Origin: Flavobacterium sp. LHD-85
Lineage (GTDB): Bacteria > Bacteroidota > Bacteroidia > Flavobacteriales > Flavobacteriaceae
Length of the DNA stretch: 64,000 bases
Assembly: GCF_030929595.1 (NCBI RefSeq)
Contig: NZ_JAVFVR010000005.1
Span: 124,001 to 188,000, forward strand
Direction of reading: 5' to 3'
Below are positions 1 to 8,052 of this stretch, in pieces. How positions within the stretch are numbered: the first letter of the stretch is position 1; each line of letters starts with the position of its first letter. The notes under the pieces are model-generated. The model worked only from the letters and a program-made list of their open reading frames with translations, had not been told where the DNA came from and searched no databases. The translations under genes were made by a program, and so were the position numbers.

Positions 1-945
1 TACAATAATTTTGGGGTATGGTCTTTAGTATATTCAATGCTTTTGACTAACCTATTGACATCTGTTTTTTTGTGGTTTTCATCCGATTGGCGTCCAGAAT
101 TTATTTTTGACATAGATAAATTTAAATTGCATTTCCATTTCGGATACAAGATGACTATTTCTTCGCTTTTAGATACTGTTTTTACCAATATTTATCAGAT
201 AATTATTGGTAGAATTTATTCACCAGTTACGGTAGGATATTACACTAGAGCTAATTCATTAATGATGTTGCCCGTAGGTAATATTTCAGTTGCTTTAAAT
301 AAAGTAGTTTTCCCTTTATTTGCTAAAGTGCAAGATGATATATCAGCTTTGAGAGAAGCATACAAGAAGATTATGTTGATTGTTCTTTTTATTGTAACTC
401 CAATCATTGTACTGATGGCATTGTTAGGAAATGAGTTAGTTGTTTTTTTATTTACAGAAAAATGGTTGCCAGTTGTACCAATATTTCAGATTATTTGTTT
501 TTCAGGTATTTTATATCCCTTGCATATGTATAATTTGTTGATACTTCAAGTAAAAGGCAGAAGTGATTTGTTTTTAAGATTAGAGGTTATAAAAAAAATA
601 ATTTTAATTTTCATAATTTTAATTTCTGTTTTTTATGGTTTTACTGCATTGTTGTTTGGATATGTTATTGCATCAATAATTGCACTTTTTATAAATACTC
701 ATTATGCAGGCTCTATTATTGATTATACAATGAAAAGGCAATTATTTGATATCTTCCCTATTTTTGCTATTTCTATTTGTATGGGCTTAATCGTTTTTTT
801 AGTTAATAATAATTTAATTGCTTACAATAATATATCGCGACTTGTAATTAGTAGCATTGTAGGAACAATAATTTATATTTTTTTGGCTTTTGTATTTAAA
901 TTTCAAACTCTAAGTGATATTAGAAACATAATAAAAAAACAATGA
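1..945 (+). CDS. wzx: Polysaccharide flippase, Wzx/PST family (5' end outside window)
   Basis: The frame is open from base 1, so the gene is cut by the left edge; the first visible ATG at 37 is internal. The 314 visible residues are strongly hydrophobic, with repeated membrane spans and short basic loops. The stretch GVWSLVY followed by hydrophobic helices, and the later GYYTRANSL region, are typical of polysaccharide-export flippases of the MOP superfamily, which move undecaprenyl-linked repeat units across the inner membrane. Roughly the first third of the usual 430-500 residues is missing. The stop overlaps the next start by 4 bases (ATGA), so it is cotranscribed with the aminotransferase. 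The family is fairly sure; the exact substrate is unknown. Confidence 0.85.
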   Translation, partial: YNNFGVWSLVYSMLLTNLLTSVFLWFSSDWRPEFIFDIDKFKLHFHFGYKMTISSLLDTVFTNIYQIIIGRIYSPVTVGYYTRANSLMMLPVGNISVALNKVVFPLFAKVQDDISALREAYKKIMLIVLFIVTPIIVLMALLGNELVVFLFTEKWLPVVPIFQIICFSGILYPLHMYNLLILQVKGRSDLFLRLEVIKKIILIFIILISVFYGFTALLFGYVIASIIALFINTHYAGSIIDYTMKRQLFDIFPIFAISICMGLIVFLVNNNLIAYNNISRLVISSIVGTIIYIFLAFVFKFQTLSDIRNIIKKQ

Positions 946-2024
946 TACCAGTTACTAAACCATTTTTACCCCCACAAGAAGATTATAAACAATTGGTTGA
1001 CGGGATTTGGAAGAGACAGTGGTTGACCAATATGGGGCCATTAGCTAGTGAACTCGAAATGAATCTTAAAGAATATCTTAAAGTAGATCATCTATTATTT
1101 GTTACTAATGGAACTGTAGCATTGCAGATGGCTATTAAAGCTCTTGATTTGAAAGGAGAAATAATTACGACTCCTTTTTCATTTGTAGCAACAACTTCTT
1201 GTGTTGTTTGGGAAGGATGCACTCCAGTTTTTGTTGATATAGATGAGAATACATTAAATATTGATGCTTCAAAAATCGAAAATGGAATAACTGAAAAAAC
1301 GGAAGCAATTTTAGCTACTCACGTTTATGGTAATCCTTGTGATGTGGTTGCTATTGAAAATATTGCAAAAAAGCACAACTTGAAAGTAATTTACGATGGT
1401 GCCCATGCTTTTGGAGTACAAGTTAATGGAAAATCTATTTTCGAATATGGTGATATTACGACATGTTCTCTTCATGCTACGAAATTGTATCATTCAATTG
1501 AGGGGGGGCTAATTGTAACAAAATGTGCTGATTTACTCAAGAAACTTGCCTATATCCGTAATTTTGGGATCTCAGGTTTTGATCGTTTTTCTGAATTAGG
1601 TATAAATGGAAAAAATTCCGAATTTCATGCAGCGATGGGACTCGTGAATCTAAATCATATTGAAAGTATACATAATAACAGAAAATCGATAGTGTCAAGA
1701 TATGACGAAAAACTAAAAACATTAAAAGCTTATCGACCAGTTTGGCATAAAGATTCTGAGCAAAATTTTGCATATTATTGCGTGGTACTAGAGAGTGAAG
1801 AATTGTTGTTAAAAATTAAATCAACACTTGATAGTAGTGAAATTTTTACAAGACGTTACTTCTATCCTTCGTTAGCAAGTGCTTTGCCATATCTTGAACC
1901 GAAAAAATTTAGCGTGACCGATGCTATTTCTAAACGAGTTTTGTGTTTACCATTATATTATGATTTAACCTTAGAAGAGGTAGATTTGATTTGTAGATTA
2001 ATTTTAAGAGTTCAAAATAATTAA
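942..2024 (+). CDS. DegT/DnrJ/EryC1-type sugar aminotransferase, VioA-like
   Basis: A 360-residue PLP-dependent enzyme of the family that aminates 4-keto-6-deoxy nucleotide sugars. The N-terminus VTKPFLPP, the pyridine-binding Asp152 in YDGAHAFG and the Schiff-base Lys181 in SLHATKLYHSIEGG are visible. The HATK...IEGG context resembles VioA-type enzymes, which make dTDP-4-amino-4,6-dideoxyglucose (from memory, not searched). It overlaps the flippase by 4 bases and precedes the acyl-assembly genes by 10 bases. This suggests it creates the amine that the acyl group made downstream will occupy. UDP- versus dTDP-sugar preference cannot be read from sequence. Confidence 0.88.
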   Translation: MIPVTKPFLPPQEDYKQLVDGIWKRQWLTNMGPLASELEMNLKEYLKVDHLLFVTNGTVALQMAIKALDLKGEIITTPFSFVATTSCVVWEGCTPVFVDIDENTLNIDASKIENGITEKTEAILATHVYGNPCDVVAIENIAKKHNLKVIYDGAHAFGVQVNGKSIFEYGDITTCSLHATKLYHSIEGGLIVTKCADLLKKLAYIRNFGISGFDRFSELGINGKNSEFHAAMGLVNLNHIESIHNNRKSIVSRYDEKLKTLKAYRPVWHKDSEQNFAYYCVVLESEELLLKIKSTLDSSEIFTRRYFYPSLASALPYLEPKKFSVTDAISKRVLCLPLYYDLTLEEVDLICRLILRVQNN

Positions 2025-2034
2025 AGTAATAAAG

Positions 2035-3558
2035 ATGATTAAAAATGTAATAGAATATTTTGTCGAAACTGTAAAGAAATGTGGTGATAAAATTGCGGTA
2101 GTCGAAGGAGAAAAAAAAATAACTTTTTCAGACCTAGATAAAAAAGGACAGATTTTAGGGCATCAAATAGTAAATTTGGTAAACGATGTAAATAAACCAA
2201 TTGCAGTATTTCTTCCGAAAACTATTGATAGTGTTATTTCTGATATGGCAATTACATTTAGTGGAAATATCTATATGAATTTAGATATTAAAACTCCAAT
2301 GGAAAGAATAAACAATATTATTTCATTGATAGAACCACAACTTATTATTACAAATTCTACATATGTTAAAAATTTAGAAAATCTTGGACTTTCTCAAAAA
2401 ATAGTAAATATAGATGCAATCGATTTTGATGCAAATATTAATGATAGTAATTTTTTATTAAATAGGCTTTCAACCTTAATAGATACTGATCCATATTGCA
2501 TAATTAATACATCTGGATCTACAGGTACTCCAAAAGGAGTAGTTCTTAATCATAAAAGTTTCGTTGATTTTACAGAATGGTCTATTGATACTTTTAAATT
2601 TACAAATGATGAAATAATAGGATCTTTATCGCCACTTGTTTTTGATATCTATAGTTATGAATTATGTATGCTAATGTCAAAAGGTAGTACAATAGTATTG
2701 ATACCTGATAGTTTAGCAGCTTTTCCAATCAAAATTTTAGAAATTTTAGAAAAAGAGAAAACGACATTTCTTTTTTGGGTTCCTACAATTATGGTCAATA
2801 TTGCTAACATGTCGCTTTTAGAAAATATTAAACTACCATCTTTAAAGACTGTATGGTTTGCTGGCGAAGTATTCCCAACAAAACAGTTTAATTATTGGAA
2901 AAACAATTTGAAGAACTGTTTGTTTGCCAATTTATATGGTCCTATAGAAATTACATTAGATTGTACTTATTTTATTGTTGATCGTGATGTTCCGGATAAT
3001 GAACCTTTGCCAATTGGTTTTGCGTGCAGGAATACAGATGTTTTGATTCTTGATGAGGATAGGTTGGTTACAAAAGGAGAAGAAGGAGAATTATGTGTTA
3101 GAGGTACATCACTTGCAATGGGATACTATAATAATCCTGAAAAAACAGCATTAGCTTTTGTTCAAAATCCTCTTAATAAATCCTATCCAGAAATTATTTA
3201 CAGAACTGGAGATATCGTTTCTGTAAACGAAAGAGATGAAATTATTTTTAAAGGACGTAAAGATAGCCTTATTAAGCATTTAGGGTATAGAATAGAATTA
3301 GGAGAAATTGAGCATGTTATTGTTAACACTTTGAAAATAGCTAAGAACGGTTGTGTTGTATATAATGTAAATAAAAAGGAAATTACTCTTTTTTATGAAG
3401 CAGATAAAGAAATTTCGGTAGTAGAATTTAGAAAATTACTTTCAAATGAAATTCCTAAATATATGATTCCTACAGTATATATATTTATGGAAGAGTTGCC
3501 TAGAAATACTAATGGAAAAATTGATCGTCTTTTATTAAAAAATAAGATTAATGAGTAA
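2035..3558 (+). CDS. AMP-forming acyl/amino-acid adenylating ligase (DltA-like)
   Basis: A 507-residue stand-alone adenylation enzyme. Visible core motifs are the phosphate loop TSGSTGTPKG (about residues 159-168), the YRTGD motif, the hinge region GRKDSLIKHLGYRIELGEIE and the C-terminal catalytic-lysine motif NGKIDR. No carrier domain is fused, so it probably loads a separate carrier protein; a 76-residue ACP gene lies two genes downstream. The A4-like segment FDIYSYEL keeps an Asp at the position that in amino-acid-activating domains contacts the alpha-amine. That hints at an amino acid rather than a plain fatty acid, but the substrate is not proven. The stop overlaps the next start by 1 base. 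Confidence 0.85.
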   Translation: MIKNVIEYFVETVKKCGDKIAVVEGEKKITFSDLDKKGQILGHQIVNLVNDVNKPIAVFLPKTIDSVISDMAITFSGNIYMNLDIKTPMERINNIISLIEPQLIITNSTYVKNLENLGLSQKIVNIDAIDFDANINDSNFLLNRLSTLIDTDPYCIINTSGSTGTPKGVVLNHKSFVDFTEWSIDTFKFTNDEIIGSLSPLVFDIYSYELCMLMSKGSTIVLIPDSLAAFPIKILEILEKEKTTFLFWVPTIMVNIANMSLLENIKLPSLKTVWFAGEVFPTKQFNYWKNNLKNCLFANLYGPIEITLDCTYFIVDRDVPDNEPLPIGFACRNTDVLILDEDRLVTKGEEGELCVRGTSLAMGYYNNPEKTALAFVQNPLNKSYPEIIYRTGDIVSVNERDEIIFKGRKDSLIKHLGYRIELGEIEHVIVNTLKIAKNGCVVYNVNKKEITLFYEADKEISVVEFRKLLSNEIPKYMIPTVYIFMEELPRNTNGKIDRLLLKNKINE

Positions 3559-4382
3559 TGAAAAGGATAGATAATTTTAATGAAATTAATAATGCTTTGA
3601 TTAAAATTAAAAATTACAAGAAAAAGCTTATAACTAATTTCTATCCAAATCGAGAAAAAAATGATATATGGATATCTAAAGGTAATTTCTATATAATAGA
3701 TAAAGGAGAAGTTGTCTATTTTATTAATAAAAAAGCCAGGCATTGTACTTTGTTCTTTATAGCTTCTTCAAATGAAGAATTAAGCAAATCGCTTCCTAAT
3801 CTTATTGTAGAATTTCAAGATGAAATTTTGATTTTAGATATTGTTCAACGTGAAGAAACTTCAGAATTATTGGATATTTTCTATAATCATTCATTCTATT
3901 ATTACACCTCACTTGTTAGAATGAATAGACTAAGTGGTGGGAAGGATTTTTTATTAGATCAACCTGAGGGAATTAAAGAAGCGTCAAGTAGTCATTTAGT
4001 TTCAATTCAAAATTTGTTTAATACTTTTTTTGATGAAAAAGCAGAACAATTGCCGGAGAGGGATGAATTGATAAGATGGATTGAAAATAAAAATATCTTG
4101 GTATATGAGGAAAATAATGCTTTAGGAGGTTTCTTAATATATGAAATTATTGGAAATACTTTGTATTTAAGATATTGGTTTGTTCATCCTGATTTCAGAG
4201 AAAAAAAAATTGGCTCTAAACTTTTCAATTTTTTTGAAAGTAAAGGAAAAGATACAAATAGGCATATTTTTTGGGTGATTAAGAGTAACGAAAATGCAAT
4301 AAAGAGATACAAACATTATGGGTTTGTTGAAGAAAAAATGTATAATTTTATACTAAGTAATAAAATGATTAGCTATGAATAA
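3558..4382 (+). CDS. GNAT-family N-acyltransferase with unassigned N-terminal domain
   Basis: A 274-residue protein whose last ~130 residues fit the GNAT fold: a beta strand FLIYEI, the segment YWFVHPDFREKKIGSKL containing the acetyl-CoA pyrophosphate loop (REKKIG), and the C-terminal AIKRYKHYGFVEEKMY, where an aromatic residue usually sits at the end of the fold. The first ~130 residues match nothing I recognise. It overlaps the ligase by 1 base and the first ACP by 8 bases, so the three are tightly coupled. A plausible role is acylating the aminoacyl or acyl unit while bound to the ACP. This is inference from position. Confidence 0.7.
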   Translation: MKRIDNFNEINNALIKIKNYKKKLITNFYPNREKNDIWISKGNFYIIDKGEVVYFINKKARHCTLFFIASSNEELSKSLPNLIVEFQDEILILDIVQREETSELLDIFYNHSFYYYTSLVRMNRLSGGKDFLLDQPEGIKEASSSHLVSIQNLFNTFFDEKAEQLPERDELIRWIENKNILVYEENNALGGFLIYEIIGNTLYLRYWFVHPDFREKKIGSKLFNFFESKGKDTNRHIFWVIKSNENAIKRYKHYGFVEEKMYNFILSNKMISYE

Positions 4383-4605
4383 TAAAATAATTTCAATACT
4401 AAATGATATAAGACCAGAGTTTGATTTTAATGAACCTGTAGATAATTTTATTGAAGCAGGAATGTTAGATTCATTTGATTTGGTAACTTTGGTAACAAGT
4501 TTAGATGAAACTTTTGATATATCAATAGATGGAGTAGATATATTGCCAGAAAATTTTTCAAATATTGATAGTATTTCAAGTCTATTAAGTAAATACATCA
4601 AGTAA
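4375..4605 (+). CDS. Acyl carrier protein 1
   Basis: A 76-residue acidic helical protein with the phosphopantetheine attachment site at Ser33 in MLDSFDLVTLV, followed by the usual acidic helix. Length and motif fit a discrete ACP/PCP. It overlaps the GNAT gene by 8 bases and the ketosynthase by 1 base. Its place beside the adenylating ligase suggests it is the loading carrier charged by that enzyme. It differs clearly from the second carrier at 5681, so the two probably have separate partners. Confidence 0.85.
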   Translation: MNNKIISILNDIRPEFDFNEPVDNFIEAGMLDSFDLVTLVTSLDETFDISIDGVDILPENFSNIDSISSLLSKYIK

Positions 4606-5669
4606 TGAATCTGTACTTCAAAGACAAAGAAATTACAGGAATGTTAGTGGTAATGCCTTCAAAAGAAATTCATTTTGAAGAAGAGATGGAAAATTATAAT
4701 TTTTCTACAGCAAAATCATTAAAATTAAAAGCTGCACTTGGGTTAAATAAAAGAAGAATTGCACCAGAAGGAATCTGTTCATCTGATTTAGCTATTAAAG
4801 GCTTGGATTATCTTTTTTCTACAGAAAAATTGAAAAAGGAAGATATTGATGCATTGATTTTTGTCACACAGTCACCAGATTATATAATGCCTCCAACAAG
4901 TAATGTTGTTCAGGGACATTTTAACTTAAAACAGGATATGATTTGTTTAGATATAAATCAAGGATGTGCTGGTTTTATTATTGGGCTGAATCAAGCGTTT
5001 ATGCTATTAGAACAACCTTCAATTTCCAAAGTAGTTTTAGTAAATGCGGATGTGTTAAGTGCAAAAGTTTCAAAAAGAGACCGAAACAGTAATCCGCTAA
5101 TAGGTGATGCTGCTTCTATTACAATAGTAGAAAAATCGTCTCAAAAAACTGAAATTTTTGGAACAATAAAAATGGATGGATCTGGAGCATTTGCTTTGCA
5201 AATTCCAGCTGGAGGAGCAAAACTTCCAATTTCGAGTGAAACTTCAGTATTATATGAAGACGCTAGTGGTAATTTTAGAAGCAAAGAAAATCTTGTAATG
5301 AAAGGTGATGATGTTTTTAATTTTGTGCAAGCTGAGGTCCCACCTATGATAGAGTCTTTATTGCAAATTGCAAAAACAGACAAGAATGCTGTTGATTACT
5401 ATTTATTTCATCAGCCAAATAAATTTATGCTTAATAAAGTTGCTGATAAAATTGGGGTCGCTAGAGAGAAAATGCCTGCTAATGTGGTGGAAAATTTTGG
5501 TAATTCTAGCGGTGTAACAGTTCCAGTAGTAACATGTTTTAATATATCGGAACAGATTAAAGGAAATAGATTGAAAGTTTGTTTTTCTGGATTCGGTGTA
5601 GGCTTAACTTGGGCCTCTCTTTTAATGGATGTAGGACCCTTATCTTTTTGTGAAATAATAGAATATTAA
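4605..5669 (+). CDS. 3-oxoacyl-ACP synthase III (FabH-like ketosynthase)
   Basis: A 354-residue thiolase-fold condensing enzyme. The catalytic triad of the FabH family is visible: Cys121 in INQGCAGF, His269 in LFHQPN and Asn300 in NFGNSSG. FabH-type enzymes condense an acyl-CoA or acyl-thioester with malonyl-ACP. In sugar-modification loci such as the viosamine island of Pseudomonas syringae, a similar enzyme (VioS) helps make a hydroxyacyl group for an amino sugar. Flanked by two ACP genes and followed by two ketoreductases, it is the chain-building step of this cassette. It is too specialised in context to be the housekeeping FabH. Confidence 0.88.
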   Translation: MNLYFKDKEITGMLVVMPSKEIHFEEEMENYNFSTAKSLKLKAALGLNKRRIAPEGICSSDLAIKGLDYLFSTEKLKKEDIDALIFVTQSPDYIMPPTSNVVQGHFNLKQDMICLDINQGCAGFIIGLNQAFMLLEQPSISKVVLVNADVLSAKVSKRDRNSNPLIGDAASITIVEKSSQKTEIFGTIKMDGSGAFALQIPAGGAKLPISSETSVLYEDASGNFRSKENLVMKGDDVFNFVQAEVPPMIESLLQIAKTDKNAVDYYLFHQPNKFMLNKVADKIGVAREKMPANVVENFGNSSGVTVPVVTCFNISEQIKGNRLKVCFSGFGVGLTWASLLMDVGPLSFCEIIEY

Positions 5670-5680
5670 AAAAAAACAGA

Positions 5681-5893
5681 ATGGAAGATTTTTTAGAAAA
5701 AATGGCTGAATTGTTAGAAGAAGATACTGTACAGTTGACTGATACAATTGTAGATTTTGATGCATGGGATTCGTTAACGAGCTTGTCAATAATTGCTTAT
5801 TCAGGGGAAGAATTTCAAAAAACTATCACAGCTGCTGAAATTGTTGAGGCTAAAACTATTGGTGGCTTATACGAATTACTAACTAATAATTAA
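5681..5893 (+). CDS. Acyl carrier protein 2
   Basis: A 70-residue protein with the phosphopantetheine serine at Ser31 in AWDSLTSLSII. It is short for an ACP but complete. It starts 11 bases after the ketosynthase and ends 7 bases before the first ketoreductase. This position suggests it carries the extender or growing ketoacyl chain, while the first ACP carries the starter. The division of labour is inference. Product is confident as a carrier protein, not as to its cargo. Confidence 0.82.
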   Translation: MEDFLEKMAELLEEDTVQLTDTIVDFDAWDSLTSLSIIAYSGEEFQKTITAAEIVEAKTIGGLYELLTNN

Positions 5894-5900
5894 ATTAATA

Positions 5901-6659
5901 GTGTATAATCCAATCTCATTAGTAGGTAAAAAGTATGTTGTTACAGGAGCTTCATCGGGAATTGGTAAAGCAACAAGTATATTATTATCTAAGTTAGGGG
6001 CAACTTTAATTTTGATAGATTTGAATGAAAAAGGCCTATTGGAAACGGCTGAAATTTGTGAGAGTACTACAAAAATCCTAGCTCTTGATTTGTTGGATTC
6101 AAATGAGTTAAAAGCAAAAATTCTTAATGCGGTATCAGAAGTAGGTAAAGTTAATGGTTTTGTACATTTGGCAGGTAGACCCTATTTGTCTCCGTTAAAA
6201 TCACTTAATGACAAAGTACTATTTGATGTTTTAAAACTTAATTCAATTGCTGGTTTAGAATTAGCTAAAATTTGTAGCAATAAGTCAGTTTTTAGTGGGG
6301 AATCAGGATCATTCGTTTTTATCTCATCTGTATATGGCTGTGTTGGATCTGCTGCTAATGTTGGATATGCAATGTCAAAATCGGCGTTACACGGAATAAC
6401 TAAATCCCTTGCGATTGAGCTAGCTCCTAAAGGAATTCGAGTAAATTGTGTAGCACCAGGATTTGTGAAAACAAATATGTTAGATTCAATTAGTGGTTCT
6501 TTTAATTCTGAATATGATGAATTAATTAATAAACTTCATCCTTTAGGCCTTGGAAACGCAGAGGATGTGGCAGATGCTATTGCTTTTTTAGTGTCAGACA
6601 TGGCTAAATGGATTACAGGCTCGATAATAAATGTAGATGGCGGATTTACCGCTCAATAG
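5901..6659 (+). CDS. SDR-family 3-oxoacyl-ACP reductase 1 (FabG-like)
   Basis: A 252-residue classical short-chain dehydrogenase. It shows the cofactor loop TGASSGIG (residues 15-22), the SDR catalytic set Ser143, Tyr156, Lys160 (YAMSK), the PGFVKTNM loop and the C-terminal ITGSIINVDGGF signature. This is the pattern of FabG-type ketoreductases. The start is GTG at 5901, giving a full-length N-terminus. With the neighbouring ketosynthase it would reduce a beta-ketoacyl-ACP to a hydroxyacyl-ACP. A sugar dehydrogenase role cannot be excluded, but the ACP context favours acyl chemistry. Confidence 0.85.
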   Translation: MYNPISLVGKKYVVTGASSGIGKATSILLSKLGATLILIDLNEKGLLETAEICESTTKILALDLLDSNELKAKILNAVSEVGKVNGFVHLAGRPYLSPLKSLNDKVLFDVLKLNSIAGLELAKICSNKSVFSGESGSFVFISSVYGCVGSAANVGYAMSKSALHGITKSLAIELAPKGIRVNCVAPGFVKTNMLDSISGSFNSEYDELINKLHPLGLGNAEDVADAIAFLVSDMAKWITGSIINVDGGFTAQ

Positions 6660-6663
6660 AAAT

Positions 6664-7413
6664 ATGGAAAAAAAACAATTTGTTCTAATAACAGGTGCAA
6701 CGTCTGGAATTGGTAAAGAGATTGCAATTAAACTTTCTGATGATTATAATGTAGTTTTGCATGGTAGAAATTTAGAAAAATTAAATGAAGTAGAAAGTTT
6801 ATGTGCAAAAAAAAACTCTATCCTTACGTGGTTATGTAATTTGGAAGAAATTGAAGAAGTTGAAGATTCATTAAAACTTTTTTTGCTAAATAATTCTATT
6901 GAGGTTGCGAAGTTTGTACATTGTGCAGGAGTAATGAAAATGGCTCCATTAAAAATGTCAAATTTAAACATTTTGAAAAGCACCTTTAATGTTAACATAT
7001 TTGCGGCAAGTCTTATCTCTACAATACTTATAAATAAGAAATTGAATAATAGCTCTTTAAATAGTGCTGTTTTTATATCAAGTAATATTAGCAATCATGG
7101 TGCTAAAGCAATGGGAGCTTATGGAGCTTCAAAATCAGCATTAGATGGTTTAATGAGGTCATTAGCTGTTGAATTAGCGCCAAAAGTACGTGTTAATTCT
7201 GTGCTCCCAGGTGCCGTAGAAACTGAGATGACAAAAGATATTTTAGGAAATGAAGAATTAAAACAAAGAATGTTATCTGTTTATCCATTAGGAATTGGTT
7301 CAACGAATGATATTTTTCAAGCAGTTTCATTTCTACTTTCAGACAATGCTAGATGGATTACAGGACAACAATTAACGGTTGATGGGGGAAGAACAATAAA
7401 TATATCGGGTTAA
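6664..7413 (+). CDS. SDR-family 3-oxoacyl-ACP reductase 2 (FabG-like)
   Basis: A 249-residue classical SDR with TGATSGIG at residues 10-17, Tyr153/Lys157 (YGASK), PGAVETEM and the C-terminal ITGQQLTVDGGR. I chose the ATG at 6664, 5 bases after the preceding stop. An in-frame ATG at 6637 would overlap that gene and add nine non-conserved residues. It is a diverged relative of the preceding reductase, so the pair may reduce different keto groups or have opposite stereochemistry. Two reductases would fit two rounds of condensation-reduction, for example a dihydroxyacyl product; that is inference. Confidence 0.84.
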   Translation: MEKKQFVLITGATSGIGKEIAIKLSDDYNVVLHGRNLEKLNEVESLCAKKNSILTWLCNLEEIEEVEDSLKLFLLNNSIEVAKFVHCAGVMKMAPLKMSNLNILKSTFNVNIFAASLISTILINKKLNNSSLNSAVFISSNISNHGAKAMGAYGASKSALDGLMRSLAVELAPKVRVNSVLPGAVETEMTKDILGNEELKQRMLSVYPLGIGSTNDIFQAVSFLLSDNARWITGQQLTVDGGRTINISG

Positions 7414-7419
7414 ATTAAA

Positions 7420-8052
7420 ATGAAGGTACTGATTAAAATGATTAAGAATCATCCTATTGATTCTAATTGTTTTGTAATTTATAGTGGTTTAAATTCAAAT
7501 TGTATTATTGTTGACCCAGGGACAGAAGACTGTGAAGAATTGTTGTCTTTTTTACATGAGAATAATTTAATTCCCCAAAATATAATATTAACTCACGAAC
7601 ATTTCGATCACATTTGGGGAGTTAATAAATTATTGGAGATATTTGATTGTACAATCATCAGTACAAAAAAATGTTTAGACAATATAATTAATAAAAAGAA
7701 AAACCTATCTATCTTTTATGATCAGGTAGGATTCGAGATTCTTAGAACAAATAAGATTATCCAAGTTTCTAATAATGATCTAAATCTCGGAAACTTTGAG
7801 ATGAAGTTTAAAGAGACACCAGGGCATTCAGAAGGCTCTGTTTCTTTTTGGATCAATAAAAATCTTTTTGTGGGAGATGTTTTTATTAAAGGCGTTAAAA
7901 CGGTTACAAAATTACCTGGAGGGAGTAAAAAGCAATTAGTTGAAACAATTTCAGAGCTTAGTGAATTGTTTCGTGATGATAATATGATGGTATATCCAGG
8001 TCATGGAGAAGTAATGGCTTTTAATGAAATTGATTTTAGTAAAGTTATATGA
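7420..8052 (+). CDS. Metallo-beta-lactamase-fold hydrolase
   Basis: A 210-residue MBL-fold enzyme with the metal-binding motif THEHFDH (His59, His61, Asp63, His64), a second-shell GHSEGSVSF, FVGDVFIKG with the bridging Asp, and YPGHGE near the C-terminus. The family includes glyoxalase II-like thioester hydrolases. Being 7 bases after a ketoreductase and overlapping the acyltransferase by 4 bases, it could hydrolyse acyl-thioesters as an editing or release enzyme. The family is confident; the substrate is a guess. An in-frame Met at codon 7 is an alternative start. Confidence 0.82.
   Translation: MKVLIKMIKNHPIDSNCFVIYSGLNSNCIIVDPGTEDCEELLSFLHENNLIPQNIILTHEHFDHIWGVNKLLEIFDCTIISTKKCLDNIINKKKNLSIFYDQVGFEILRTNKIIQVSNNDLNLGNFEMKFKETPGHSEGSVSFWINKNLFVGDVFIKGVKTVTKLPGGSKKQLVETISELSELFRDDNMMVYPGHGEVMAFNEIDFSKVI

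Noticed and set aside
6637..6663. Upstream ATG for the second SDR
   Set aside because: It would overlap the preceding gene and add nine residues with no SDR similarity; the ATG at 6664 gives the expected N-terminus directly before the first strand.
4605..7413. The ketosynthase and reductases being housekeeping fatty-acid synthesis (fabH/fabG) or a flexirubin/aryl polyene cluster
   Set aside because: There is no fabD, fabF, dehydratase, ammonia-lyase or aryl precursor gene, and the genes are enclosed by sugar aminotransferase, acyltransferase and glycosyltransferases.
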